Assembly: GCA_963751775.1 (NCBI GenBank)
Contig: CAVVVW010000008.1
Location: 620,001-684,000 of the forward strand
DNA length: 64,000 nt
Source of the DNA: CADEEN01 sp963751775
GTDB lineage: Bacteria; Pseudomonadota; Gammaproteobacteria; Burkholderiales; Burkholderiaceae_C
Reading direction: 5' to 3'
A program made the translations under genes and the position numbers. Every line of letters begins with the position of its first letter. Position 1 is the first letter of the stretch. This document shows positions 53,926 to 63,223 of the stretch, piece by piece. The notes beneath the pieces are model-generated. The model saw only the letters and a list, made by a program, of their open reading frames with translations. It ran no database searches and was not told where the DNA came from.

Positions 53926-55686
53926 TCAAAAGCTCTCTTGCACGGCCGTGGCCATGATCTGCGGCTTGACGTCCAGATCGGGCGCCACGCCGAGCGTGCG
54001 CAGCGTCTGCTGCACGACCTGGCTGAAGACCGGCGCGGCCACGTCGCCGCCGAAGTAGATGCCGTTGCCGGGCTCGTCGATCATGACCGCGACGACGATG
54101 CGCGGCTTGTCGATCGGCGCCATGCCGACGAACCAGGCGCGGTAACGGTTGCTGGCGTAGGCCTTGCCTTCCTGCTTGTGCGCGGTGCCGGTCTTGCCGC
54201 CGACCGAGTAGCCGATGGCCTGCGCCTTCGGCGCCGTGCCGCCGGGGCCGGCAGCCAGACGCAGCATCTCGCGCACCGCGCGCGCCGTGGCGGGGCTGAG
54301 CACGTGAATGCCCGGCTGCGGCGCCGCCTGCCCGAGCATCGACACCGGCATCACCTCGCCGTCGCGCGCGAACACGGTGTAGGCCTGCGCAAGCTGGAAC
54401 AGGCTGGTCGACAGGCCGTAGCCGTAACTCATGGTCGCCTGCTCGATCGGCCGCCAGCTCTTGTACGGCCGCAGCCTGCCGGTGACCGCGCCCGGAAACT
54501 GCAACTGCGGCTTCTGGCCGAAGCCGACCTGCGTGAACAGCTCCCACATCTCGCGCGGCTGCATCTGCATCGCCATCTTCACGGCGCCGACGTTGCTCGA
54601 CTTCTGGATCACCTCGGCCACCGTCAGCGTGCCGTGCGGGTGGGCGTCGTGGATCGTGCTGCCGCCGATGGTCACCGAGCCCGGCGCGGTCTGGATCAAC
54701 GTGGTCGGCGTGACGCGGCCGCTCTCCATGGCCCAGGCCGCGATGAAGGGCTTGATCGTCGAGCCGGGTTCGAAGGTGTCGGTCAGGGCCCGGTTGCGCA
54801 ACTGCGTGCCGGTCAGGTTGCGTCGATCGGCCGGGTTGAAGCTCGGGTAATTGGCCAGGGCCAGCACTTCGCCGGTCTGCACGTCGAGCACGACCACGCT
54901 GCCGGCCTTGGCCTTGTGCTCGGCCACCGCATCGCGGACCCGCTGGTAGGCGAAGAACTGCACCTTGGCATCGATCGCCAGGCCGATGTCCTGGCCGTTG
55001 CTGGCATCGACCTGCTCGCCGATGGCCTCGACGACGCGGCCCAGGCGGTCCTTGACCACCGTGCGCGAGCCGTCACGGCCCTGCAGCTCCGACTGGAACG
55101 CCAGTTCGATGCCCTCCTGGCCGTGGTCCTCGACGTCGGTGAAGCCGACCAGATGCGCCGCCGCTTCGCCCTCGGGGTACTTGCGGCGGTACTCGCGGGT
55201 CTCGTAGATGCCCTTGATGCCCAGGCCCTGCACCTGCTCCCACACGCTCTCGTCGACCTGGCGCTTGAGCCAGGCGAAGCGGGCGCTCGGGTCGGCCAGT
55301 TTCTTCTCCAGCTCGGCCGGCGTGACGGCGAGCAGCCTGGCCAGTTGGCGCCGCTGCTCCTTGCTCGCCTGCACGTCCTTCGGGATGGCCCAGATCGACG
55401 GCACCGAGACCGAGGTCGCCAGCAACGCGCCATGGCGGTCGGTGATGCGCCCGCGCAGGGCCGGCAGCTCGAGTTCGTGCGCGTAGCGCTTCTCGCCCTG
55501 ATCGAGGTAGAACTGGTTGCCGATGATCTGGATGTGGACCGCGCGGCCGAGCAGCACGCACGACCCCAGGCCCACCAGCGCGACCAGGAACTTGCTGCGC
55601 CAGGGCGGCGTCTTCGACGCCAGCAGCGGGCTCGACGAGTAGCTGACGCTGCGCGCCGCCGCGCCGCCCTTGCGCCGGCCGATCAT
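53926..55686 (-). CDS. ftsI: Penicillin-binding protein 3 / FtsI
   Basis: Intact, 586 residues. Class B transpeptidase for septal cross-linking. One N-terminal helix (FLVALVGLGSCVLLGRAVHI), PBP dimerisation region (LRGRITDRHGALLATSVSVP), then active-site Ser309 in EPGSTIKPF, SSN at 363-365 and KTGT at 498-501 (VGGKTGTAHKQEGKAY). Overlaps ftsL by four bases. It acts with FtsW encoded four genes on. Confidence 0.97.
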   Translation of the reverse strand: MIGRRKGGAAARSVSYSSSPLLASKTPPWRSKFLVALVGLGSCVLLGRAVHIQIIGNQFYLDQGEKRYAHELELPALRGRITDRHGALLATSVSVPSIWAIPKDVQASKEQRRQLARLLAVTPAELEKKLADPSARFAWLKRQVDESVWEQVQGLGIKGIYETREYRRKYPEGEAAAHLVGFTDVEDHGQEGIELAFQSELQGRDGSRTVVKDRLGRVVEAIGEQVDASNGQDIGLAIDAKVQFFAYQRVRDAVAEHKAKAGSVVVLDVQTGEVLALANYPSFNPADRRNLTGTQLRNRALTDTFEPGSTIKPFIAAWAMESGRVTPTTLIQTAPGSVTIGGSTIHDAHPHGTLTVAEVIQKSSNVGAVKMAMQMQPREMWELFTQVGFGQKPQLQFPGAVTGRLRPYKSWRPIEQATMSYGYGLSTSLFQLAQAYTVFARDGEVMPVSMLGQAAPQPGIHVLSPATARAVREMLRLAAGPGGTAPKAQAIGYSVGGKTGTAHKQEGKAYASNRYRAWFVGMAPIDKPRIVVAVMIDEPGNGIYFGGDVAAPVFSQVVQQTLRTLGVAPDLDVKPQIMATAVQESF

Positions 55687-55967
55687 TTGCCGGCCCCCGC
55701 GGCCGCAACGTCTTGCACGTACACCGTGACCGCCGGCGTGGCCGTGCGCATGGCCAGCTGTTCGCGTGCGGTGCGTTCGACGCGCAGGCTGGTGGCCTGG
55801 CCCTCGCGCTCGGCTTCCAGCCGCTTGCCCTCGGCGTCGAGCCGGGCGCCTTCGTCCTTGGCCTTGTCGAGCTCCGCGAACAGGCGCCGCGCGTCGTAGG
55901 CGGTGCGCACCAGGAACAGGCTGCTCAACAGCAGCGCAACGGCCAGCAGGAGGTTGAGGCGGGTCAT
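55683..55967 (-). CDS. ftsL: Cell division protein FtsL
   Basis: Intact, 94 residues. Bitopic: MTRLNLLLAVALLLSSLFLV as membrane helix, then an Asp/Lys/Glu-rich coiled coil (LFAELDKAKDEGARLDAEGK). C-terminus VTVYVQDVAAAGAGK. Position between rsmH and ftsI and length fit FtsL. The ATG at 55967 is chosen for the short cytoplasmic start; an upstream ATG at 56045 would overlap rsmH. Confidence 0.92.
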   Translation of the reverse strand: MTRLNLLLAVALLLSSLFLVRTAYDARRLFAELDKAKDEGARLDAEGKRLEAEREGQATSLRVERTAREQLAMRTATPAVTVYVQDVAAAGAGK

Positions 55968-56037
55968 GTGTGCACCCTTGGCGCTGCGCGCCGTCCCGCC
56001 AAGCGGGAGCATTCGCCTTTGGGACGGCCCGGCAGGC

Positions 56038-56980
56038 TCATGCAACCTCAGTGCGCTCGGCGACGCGAAGAATGGCCGAGCGGCTGCGCGGGTTGGCGGC
56101 GACTTCGGCCGCGCTCGGCTTGATGCGCGCCAGCGCGTTCAGCCGCACCGGGCGCGGCGCCGCGAACGGCGCACGGCGGTCGAACGCGGTCTTGCTCTCG
56201 CGCGCGATGAAGGTCTTGACGATGCGGTCCTCGAGTGAATGGAACGCGATCACGGCCAGACGTCCTTTCGGTCTCAACAATGCGAGCGACTGCGCTCAGG
56301 GCCTGTTCGAGGGCCTCGAGCTCAGCGTTGACGAAAATCCGAAGAGCTTGAAACGTGCGCGTTGCAGGGTCCTGGCCCGCTTCGCGGGTGCGCACCGCAC
56401 GAGCCACGAGCTGGGAAAGCTCGAGAGTGGTTCGAACGGGATGCCCGCTCTCGCGCCGAGCAACAAGCGCCTTTGCAATCTGGACAGCAAACCGTTCTTC
56501 GCCATATTCGCGTATCACCTCGCTGATGGCGCGTTCATCGGCGCGGGCCAGGAAATCCGCGGCACTCTCGCCGCAGGTCGGATCCATGCGCATGTCCAGG
56601 GGGCCGTCGAATCGAAAGCTGAAACCGCGTGCCGGGTCGTCGATCTGCGGCGAACTCACGCCCAGGTCGAGCAGCAAGCCGTCCACCGCGCCGATGGCCA
56701 TTGAACCCAGGACCTGCGAAAGCGCGGTGAAGTTGGCGTGATGGATCGAGAAGCGCGGGTCGTCGATCCGCGTCGCACCGGCATGCGCCGCAGCCACGGC
56801 CTGCGGGTCGCGGTCCAGCGCCACCACGCGGGCGTCGCTCGCCAGGCGCTGCAGCAGCAGGCGCGAATGACCGCCGCGGCCGAACGTGGCGTCGACATAG
56901 GTCCCCGACGGTGAGGTCACCAGCGCGTCGATCGCTTCGTGGAGCAAGACGGTGTGGTGCTGCCATGCTGCTGCGTTCAC
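56038..56980 (-). CDS. rsmH: 16S rRNA m4C1402 methyltransferase RsmH (MraW), one frame break
   Basis: About 313 residues repaired. HHTVLLHEAIDALVTSPSGT, YVDATFGRGGHSRLLLQRLA (SAM motif), GLLLDLGVSSPQIDDPARGF, FRFDGPLDMRMDPTCGESAA and FQALRIFVNAELEALEQALS. After an indel near 56277 it continues LRPKGRLAVIAFHSLEDRIV KTF and ends NPRSRSAILRVAERTEVA. N4-methylates C1402 of 16S rRNA. Second gene of the dcw cluster. Confidence 0.94.
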
Positions 56981-56987
56981 CCCGCCC

Positions 56988-57428
56988 TCACATCACGTGG
57001 TCACGCAACACATCGGGCATGCCGGCGGCCAGCACGCTGGTCTCGTGCGCGTCGTGGCGCGCCTTGTCCCACAGCTCGAAGCGAGAACCCATGCCCAGCA
57101 GCAGCACGTCGCGCTCCAGGCCGGCCCATTCGCGCAGTTCGGGCGCGATCAGCACGCGCGAGCCGGCGTCGATCTGCACGTCCATGGCGCTGCCGATGAA
57201 GATGCGGCGCCAGTCTTCGGCCGAGATCGGCAGCGTGAGCAGCTTGGCGCGAAACGCCTCCCAGGCCGGGCGCGGAAAGATCAGCAGGCAGCGCTTGGGG
57301 TGCTTGGTGACGGTCAGCTTGTCGTCCGCCACCGCTTTCAGGATGTCGCGATGCCGGGCAGGCACGGTCATGCGGCCCTTGCCGTCGAGGAACAGTCCCG
57401 CGCCACCCTGAAATACCGAATCGCTCAC
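56988..57428 (-). CDS. mraZ: Transcriptional regulator MraZ
   Basis: Intact, 146 residues from a GTG at 57428 (VSDSVFQGGAGLFLDGKGRM). The two AbrB-like halves carry DGKGRMTVPARHRD and DAGSRVLIAPELREWAGL, the D-x-x-G/S-R motif repeated as in all MraZ. A longer frame from 57509 would include the operator itself and is less likely. Represses its own dcw promoter through the repeats just upstream. Confidence 0.93.
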   Translation of the reverse strand: MSDSVFQGGAGLFLDGKGRMTVPARHRDILKAVADDKLTVTKHPKRCLLIFPRPAWEAFRAKLLTLPISAEDWRRIFIGSAMDVQIDAGSRVLIAPELREWAGLERDVLLLGMGSRFELWDKARHDAHETSVLAAGMPDVLRDHVM

Positions 57429-57435
57429 TGAGCCC

Positions 57436-57460
57436 CACTTACTTGCACTTTTCTCCACTT
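57436..57460 (-). promoter_or_regulatory. MraZ operator: three AAGTG repeats at 10-bp spacing
   Basis: On the minus strand AAGTGGAGAA, AAGTGCAAGT and AAGTGGGGCT follow one another exactly (plus-strand CACTT at 57436, 57446 and 57456), ending about eight bases before the mraZ GTG. Three 10-bp-spaced G-rich direct repeats are the known layout of MraZ binding sites. Confidence 0.8.
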
Positions 57461-57487
57461 TAGCGGAGGGCCAAGGGGAGCGGTCAA
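57457..57487 (-). promoter_or_regulatory. Possible dcw promoter (Pmra)
   Basis: TTGACC (minus strand of 57482-57487) and TAAAGT (57457-57462) separated by 19 bp, overlapping the first MraZ repeat. The spacing is long and the -10 matches only four of six bases, so confidence is low. Confidence 0.3.
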
Positions 57488-57726
57488 TCGAGTGCCAAAG
57501 AAAAATCAATCAAATCAAGTACTTACGCACGACTTCTCAGTCGAGTTTTTGAACTGCAATCTGTTCTAAAACAACGACATGAGAGCGATATCGAAAGTGA
57601 TACATCAGCTGGACCACCGATCTCGGGGGTTTCCTGGGGGTGGCGCGCACGGCGGCACCATCCAATGCCTGCGGCCCGTCGTTGCGGCGAGAATCTGCGC
57701 CCTCTCGACTCCGCCACGCAAGCGCC

Positions 57727-58305
57727 ATGACCCTGCTGATTCTCGGCCTCGTGCTCTTTCTCGGCGTGCACTCGGCGCGCATCGTGGCCGAAGACTTCCG
57801 CACGCGGCAGATCGCGCGCCTGGGTGCGAACGGCTGGAAGGGCCTCTACACGCTGGCCTCCCTCACCGGTCTGGCCCTGATCGTCTATGGCTTCGGGCTG
57901 GCACGGCAGCAGCCCGTGCTGCTGTGGGCGACGCCGGCCTGGCTGCGCCATCTGGCCGCGCTGCTGACGCTGGTGTCGTTCGTCTTCGTCACGGCGGCCT
58001 ACGTGCCGGGCAACGGCATCAAGGCGCGTTTGCAGCACCCGATGGTGCTGGGTGTGAAGGTCTGGGCCCTGGCCCACCTGCTGGCCAACAACTCGCTGGC
58101 CGATGTGCTGCTGTTCGGCAGCTTCCTGGTCTGGGCGGTGTTCAGCTTTCGCGCCGCGCGGGCGCGCGATCGGGCGGCCAACACGGTCCGTCCGGCGGGC
58201 ACGCTGCCGCGCACGCTGGCCACGCTCGCCATCGGCATTGCCGCCTGGGCCGCCTTTGCATTCTGGGCGCATGCGGCGTTGATTGGCGTGCGCCCGTTCG
58301 CCTGA
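57727..58305 (+). CDS. nnrU: NnrU-family membrane protein
   Basis: Intact, 192 residues, about five membrane helices. MTLLILGLVLFLGVHSARIV (conserved H-S), WKGLYTLASLTGLALIVYGF and HPMVLGVKVWALAHLLANNS LADVLLFGSFLVWAVFSF (H-P-M-L-x-G-V-K-x-W-A-x-x-H-L-x-x-N-G/S family core) identify NnrU. Relatives are linked to nitric oxide/denitrification regulons and isoprenoid chemistry; no other denitrification gene is here. Divergent from mraZ. Confidence 0.85.
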   Translation: MTLLILGLVLFLGVHSARIVAEDFRTRQIARLGANGWKGLYTLASLTGLALIVYGFGLARQQPVLLWATPAWLRHLAALLTLVSFVFVTAAYVPGNGIKARLQHPMVLGVKVWALAHLLANNSLADVLLFGSFLVWAVFSFRAARARDRAANTVRPAGTLPRTLATLAIGIAAWAAFAFWAHAALIGVRPFA

Positions 58306-58438
58306 GCGCTGCACGGCCTGCTGCCCGCCCTGCAGACGCGCCAGGGCAGCCGGCCTTGCGCAGCCGTGGCGGCCCGGCGCGTGAGCCAGAATGGGGCCCG
58401 GCAACTCCCGGCCCCCGCGCGCCATGCGGGGCATTCGC

Positions 58439-59506
58439 ATGACTGACCATCCGCCCATCCCAACAGGCCACTGCAGGTCGGCATCCTCGGCTGCGCCAAC
58501 ATCGCCAAGCAGTTCGCGCGCGACGTGGCCGGCAGCCCGTCGGTGCGCGTCGTTGCCGTCGCCAGCCGCAACGCCGACACCGCAAAGGCCTTCGCCACCG
58601 CGTTCGGCATCGGCCGCCATCACGGCAGCTACGAGGCGCTGCTGGCCGATGCCGGCGTCGAGGCGATCTACCTGCCGCTGCCCAACAGCCTGCACGCCGA
58701 GTGGGCGATCAAGGCACTGACCAGCGGCAAGCATGTGCTGTGCGAGAAACCGCTGGCGCTCGGCCTGGCGCAGGCACAGGCCATGTTCGATGCGGCCAAC
58801 GCGCACCGTGTCATGTTGCTCGAGGCCTACCCGTACTACTTCCAGCCGCAGACCGCCGCCATGCTGGCGCTGCTGCACGATGGCGCCATCGGCGAGGTGC
58901 GCTCGGTGCAGGCCAGCTTCGGCTTCACGGTGGCCAACCCGCAAAGCAACATCCGCATGAACGCCGACCTGGGTGGCGGCGCCCTGCTCGATGCAGGCAG
59001 CTACCCGCTGAGCCTGATCCGCCTGGTGATGGGCTGCGCGCCGCAGCGCGTGCTGGCCCATGCGAGCTGGGCCGACAGCGGCGTCGACCTGCGGCTGATG
59101 GCGACACTGACCTACGCCGACGGCCGCCGCGCGCAGATGTCGTGCGCGATGGACGTGGCCAACCACCGCCGCGCCACGATCGTCGGCTCGAACGGCGCGA
59201 TCGAAACCGAGTTCCTCAACCACACCAGCGCGCAGGCCGGCGGCCACCCCTGGGGCTACCTGCCCAGCCAGTTGCGCGTGCGCCGCGGCATCGCCAACAC
59301 GATCCCGTTCGAGACCATCAGCGCCGGCACGGGAAGCGGCTTTCGCTTTGCCGCCGAGGCCTTTGCCAAGGTGGTCGCCGCACGCGACTTCGCGGCCATC
59401 GGCCGCGCCGCCGAGGCCAGCCTGGACATCGCCGCGACGCTCGAAGCGCTGGCGCGCAGCGCGCGCGTGGGCCAGGCCGTGGAGCTGCCGGCGCGAGGCC
59501 GGCTGA
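58439..59506 (+). CDS. Gfo/Idh/MocA-family oxidoreductase, frame breaks at both ends
   Basis: About 355 residues after repair. LQVGILGCANIAKQFARDVA (G-x-G/C-x-x-A nucleotide motif) lies one frame away from the ATG at 58439 (one base missing near 58468). Then VRVVAVASRNADTAKAFATA, YLPLPNSLHAEWAIKALTSG, KHVLCEKPLALG (E-K-P) and LLEAYPYYFQPQTA. The C-terminal domain has GGGALLDAGSYPLSLIRLVM. A TGA one base off-frame at 59504-59506 (one extra base in the preceding codons) is the probable end; the frame otherwise runs into the opposite cupin gene. NAD(P)-dependent sugar or polyol substrate unknown. Confidence 0.8.
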
Positions 59507-59522
59507 ATCGGTGCGACGCGCG

Positions 59523-59996
59523 TCAGGCGCCGTTGGCGCCTGCATGCACGCTGCCCCACAGCGCGTCCCAATCGACCCCCGCCATGTCGGTGACACTGCC
59601 ATCGGCGGCGAAGAACTTGTTCGGAATCTGGAAGAACGCCAGCATCAGCCCACCCTTGGGCGACCAGGCGCTGTGGCGACTGCCCGCCGGACGCCAGATG
59701 AACTGGCCGGCATTGCACTCGATGCCTTCGTCGGGACCGCTGCGGTCGACCAGATGGCCTTCGATGACCCAGGTCTGCTCGATCAGCACGTGCTCGTGAT
59801 CGGGCAGCGTCGCGCCGGGCGCCATGCGCATCAGCGAGCTGGCCAGGCCGCTGGCACGGTCGAACAACAGGGTCTTGATCTCGACGCCCGGGTAGCGCGT
59901 CGTCTGCCACGGCAGCGCATCGACATCGACCAGGCGCGAGGCCAGCGGACCCAACGAGGCATGGTCGGCGACGTGGGGCGTGAGGGCGGTGGTCAT
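59523..59996 (-). CDS. Cupin-domain protein (ChrR-like fold)
   Basis: Intact, 157 residues. Cupin motif 1 GATLPDHEHVLIEQTWVIEG (H-x-H then E) and motif 2 CNAGQFIWRPAGSRHSAWS (P-x-G-x-x-H) give the metal-binding set. The start is FPGVEIKTLLFDRASGLASS-like (PGVEIKTLLF), as in ChrR-type/anti-sigma-related cupins. Convergent with the Gfo/Idh gene and 14 bp after the RND pump gene. Function likely an enzyme or sensor with a bound metal; substrate unknown. Confidence 0.8.
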   Translation of the reverse strand: MTTALTPHVADHASLGPLASRLVDVDALPWQTTRYPGVEIKTLLFDRASGLASSLMRMAPGATLPDHEHVLIEQTWVIEGHLVDRSGPDEGIECNAGQFIWRPAGSRHSAWSPKGGLMLAFFQIPNKFFAADGSVTDMAGVDWDALWGSVHAGANGA

Positions 59997-60010
59997 GGCA
60001 AGTCTCCAGG

Positions 60011-63000
60011 TCAAGCCGGTGCGGCGCGCATGCGGCGCGTGAGTGCGCCTGCCGCACGCCTGGCAGCGCGCCAGACGAAGCGCAGCAGGACCACGGTCAG
60101 CAGGGCCTCGACGAGCGTGACGATGAAGGCGAAGAACGGATTCCAGCGCGCCTCGCGGGCATGGAACTTGGCCAGCGCGCGGTCGCGCGAGATCTCGATC
60201 GAGTCGTAGAAACTCGGGATCACGAGCAGCGTGAGCAGGGTCGAGGTGATCGTGCCGCCGATGATGGCCACCGCCATCGGGCGGTAGAACTCGCTGCCCT
60301 CGCCGATGCCGATGGCCACCGGCAACATGCCGGCGATGAGGGCGAAGGTGGTCATCAGGATCGGCCGCAGGCGCTTGCGGCCGGCGTGCATCAAGGCCTC
60401 TTCGCGCTCGACGCCCGCGGCCTCCTGCACCCGCGTCGCATCGAGCAGCAGGATGGCGTTCTTGGCCACCAGCCCCATCAGCATGATGACGCCGATGAAG
60501 CTCATCAGGTTGAGCGTGCCGCCGGTCAGCAGCAAGGCCAGCACGACGCCGATCAGCGACAGCGGCAGCGACAGCATCACCGGCAACGGCGCCGTGAACG
60601 AGCCGAACTGCACGACCAGGATCAGGTACATCAGCGCCACGCCATAGACCAGCGCGGTGGCCATCGAGCCGAACACCTGCTGCTGGTCGCGCGAGGCGCC
60701 GGCCAGCTCGATGCCGTAGCCGGGCGGGAAGTCGATCGCCTTGGCCAGCTTGAGCGCATCGGCCGTGACCTCGCCCGACGAGCGCCCCTGCGCGTTGGCC
60801 GAGACCGAGATCGTGCGCTTGCCGTCGGAATGCTGGATCTGGCTCGGGCCCTTGCCGATGGTGACGGTGGCGATCTGGTCCAGCGGCACGATGCGCCCGC
60901 CGCCTGCCACCGCGATCGGCAGGCGCTCGATGTTGCTTGCGTCGACGCGGTCTTCGGGGGCCAGGCGCACGGCGACGTCGCGGGTTTCGCCGCTCGGGTC
61001 GACCCAGTCGCCGACCTCGACGCCGGCAAAGGCCACGCGCAGCGCCTGCGCGGCGTCGGCCGCCGAGATGCCCAGCGCGTTGGCCAGGCCGCGGTCGAGT
61101 TCGATCTTCAACTCGTCCTGCGGGTCCTGCTCCGACAGGCCGACGTCGACCGCCCCGCGTACCTGGCGCAGCTTGGCCATGTAGGCGTTGGTGATCTCCA
61201 GCAGCTTGCGCGAATCGGCGCCGTTGAAGCGGATCTGCACCGGCTTTTGCGCGCCCATGTTGAAGTCTTCGAGTACCGTGTACTCGGCACCGACCAGCCG
61301 CGCGCTCAGCGCACGCAGGTCCTTGGCGATCGCGATGTGCGTGCGCTTGCGCTTGTTGCTCTTGCCGATGTCGACGTACACACGCCCGCCGCCCGGATTG
61401 ACGAAGCTGTTGGTCGCCTTGGTCTCGGGCAGGCTTCGCGCCAGCGTCGCGACGCTCTCGACCTTGGCCCGTGCGTAATCCAGGCTCGACGACGACGGCG
61501 TGCGCACGTCGATCGCCAGGATGCCCGCGTCGGACGCCGGCAGGAAGCTCGAGCCACCGAACTTGACGTGCAAGGCCAGCGCGCCGACCAGGCTGCCGAT
61601 GGCGATCAGGAACATCCAGCGCCGGTGGTGCAGCGCCCAGGCGACGACGCGGCCATAGCGGTCGGCCTGGTGGTCGAACCAGTGATTGAAGCGCTGCAAC
61701 AGCAGGCTGATGCCGCGCTTGGGCACCTGGTGATGCCCTGGTGGATCGCCCCAGTAGGCCGACAGCATCGGATCGAGGGTGAACGAGATGAACAGGCTGA
61801 CCAGCACCGAGGCCACCACCGTCACGCCGAAGGGGCGGAACCATTCGCCCGACACGCCCGGCATGAAGGCCACCGGTGCGAACACGGCGACGATCGAGAA
61901 CGTGGTCGCGGCCACCGCCAGGCCGATCTCGGCGGTGCCGTTCAGCGCCGCCGTGCGCCGGTCTTCGCCGCGCTCCATGTGGCGCACGATGTTCTCGCGC
62001 ACGACGATGGCGTCGTCGATCAACACGCCGATGGCCAGCGACAGGCCCAGCAGGCTCATGAAATTGAGCGTGAAGCCGGCCAGCCAGACGGCGATGAAGG
62101 CCGCGACCACCGAGGTCGGCAAGGACAGCGCGGTGATCAGGGTCGAGCGCCACGAGTTGAGGAAGATGTAGACCACGAACACCGTGAGGCCGGCGCCGAA
62201 GATCAGCGCGTGGACCACGTTGTCCAGGCTGTTCTGCGCGTCGATGCCGCCGTCCTGCGTGATCTCCAGCGTGGTGCCCGCGGGCAGCTTCTTGCTGATC
62301 TCGGCCTGCAGCTTGCGCACCGCCGCGGCCACGCTGACCGTGCTGGCATCGCGCGAACGCGTGACAGACAGGCCGACGTTGGGCCGGCCGTTGCGCATCG
62401 AATAGCTGGTCTGCTCGGCGAAGGCATCCTGCACCGAGGCCACCTGGCCCAGCCGCAGCAACTCGCTGCCGCGGCGGCGGATCACGACCTGCTCGAACTC
62501 GGCCGGCGCTTCGATGCGCCCGACCAGGCGGATGCTCTGGTCTTCCAGCACGCCGCGCACCTTGCCCACCGGCGCGGTGGTGTTCTGGGCCCGCAAGGCG
62601 TTGACGATTTCGGTGACCGAGATCGAATACTCGCGCAACTTCTCGGCATGCAGCAGCACCGACAGCTCGCGCCGCAGCGAACCGTTGACGTTGACCGTGG
62701 CCACGCCGGGAATGCCGCGGAACTGGTCGGCCAGTTCGTCTTCGGCCAGGCGCGAAATCGCGGCGTGGTTCTGGCTGGTGGACGAGAGCGCAAGCTGCAC
62801 GATCGGCTGTGCGCTGGGGTCGATGCGCGTCAACACCGGCTCGCGGATCTCGATCGGCAGCTTGTAGCGCACGGTGCCGATGGCATTGCGCACCTCGTCG
62901 GCGGCTTCGATCATGTTCTTGTCGAAGTTGAAGATCATCACGAACCGCGCGTTGCCCTCGCTGGCGGTGGAGCGCACCTCGTCGACGCCACCCACCGTCT

Positions 63001-63214
63001 GCAGCGACTTCTCGATCCGGTTGATGATCTCGCGCTCGACCGAATCGGGCGACGCGCCGGGGTACGGCACGTTGACCACCAGCACCGGCTGTTCGACGTC
63101 GGGGATCTGGTTCACGCGCAGCTTGGTCAGCGCCAGCAGGCCCAGCCCCATCAGCGCGATGATGATCACGACCGTCGCCACCGGCCGCTTGATGCTGAAG
63201 TCGGACAGGAACAT
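60011..63214 (-). CDS. RND-family multidrug efflux pump, inner membrane subunit
   Basis: Intact, 1067 residues. AcrB/MexB-like layout: MFLSDFSIKRPVATVVIIIA, two large periplasmic loops, and twelve helices. Proton-relay Asp pair in LSLAIGVLIDDAIVVRENIV, HME/HAE segment PGVSGEWFRPFGVTVVAS, and ILVVQFGSFTAPLPVMLSLP in the second half. It belongs to the HAE1-like branch of heterotrimer/monomer pumps next to a membrane fusion protein. An unusually long C-terminal hydrophobic and basic tail (FAFIVTLVEALLTVVLLRFV then RRAAGALTRRMRAAPA) goes beyond the usual end. Substrates cannot be told. Confidence 0.92.
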   Translation of the reverse strand: MFLSDFSIKRPVATVVIIIALMGLGLLALTKLRVNQIPDVEQPVLVVNVPYPGASPDSVEREIINRIEKSLQTVGGVDEVRSTASEGNARFVMIFNFDKNMIEAADEVRNAIGTVRYKLPIEIREPVLTRIDPSAQPIVQLALSSTSQNHAAISRLAEDELADQFRGIPGVATVNVNGSLRRELSVLLHAEKLREYSISVTEIVNALRAQNTTAPVGKVRGVLEDQSIRLVGRIEAPAEFEQVVIRRRGSELLRLGQVASVQDAFAEQTSYSMRNGRPNVGLSVTRSRDASTVSVAAAVRKLQAEISKKLPAGTTLEITQDGGIDAQNSLDNVVHALIFGAGLTVFVVYIFLNSWRSTLITALSLPTSVVAAFIAVWLAGFTLNFMSLLGLSLAIGVLIDDAIVVRENIVRHMERGEDRRTAALNGTAEIGLAVAATTFSIVAVFAPVAFMPGVSGEWFRPFGVTVVASVLVSLFISFTLDPMLSAYWGDPPGHHQVPKRGISLLLQRFNHWFDHQADRYGRVVAWALHHRRWMFLIAIGSLVGALALHVKFGGSSFLPASDAGILAIDVRTPSSSSLDYARAKVESVATLARSLPETKATNSFVNPGGGRVYVDIGKSNKRKRTHIAIAKDLRALSARLVGAEYTVLEDFNMGAQKPVQIRFNGADSRKLLEITNAYMAKLRQVRGAVDVGLSEQDPQDELKIELDRGLANALGISAADAAQALRVAFAGVEVGDWVDPSGETRDVAVRLAPEDRVDASNIERLPIAVAGGGRIVPLDQIATVTIGKGPSQIQHSDGKRTISVSANAQGRSSGEVTADALKLAKAIDFPPGYGIELAGASRDQQQVFGSMATALVYGVALMYLILVVQFGSFTAPLPVMLSLPLSLIGVVLALLLTGGTLNLMSFIGVIMLMGLVAKNAILLLDATRVQEAAGVEREEALMHAGRKRLRPILMTTFALIAGMLPVAIGIGEGSEFYRPMAVAIIGGTITSTLLTLLVIPSFYDSIEISRDRALAKFHAREARWNPFFAFIVTLVEALLTVVLLRFVWRAARRAAGALTRRMRAAPA

Positions 63215-63223
63215 GGCTGCCTC

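Noticed and set aside
59507..59799. C-terminal extension of the Gfo/Idh protein
   Set aside because: It is antisense to the intact cupin gene and appears only because an indel hides the stop at 59506.
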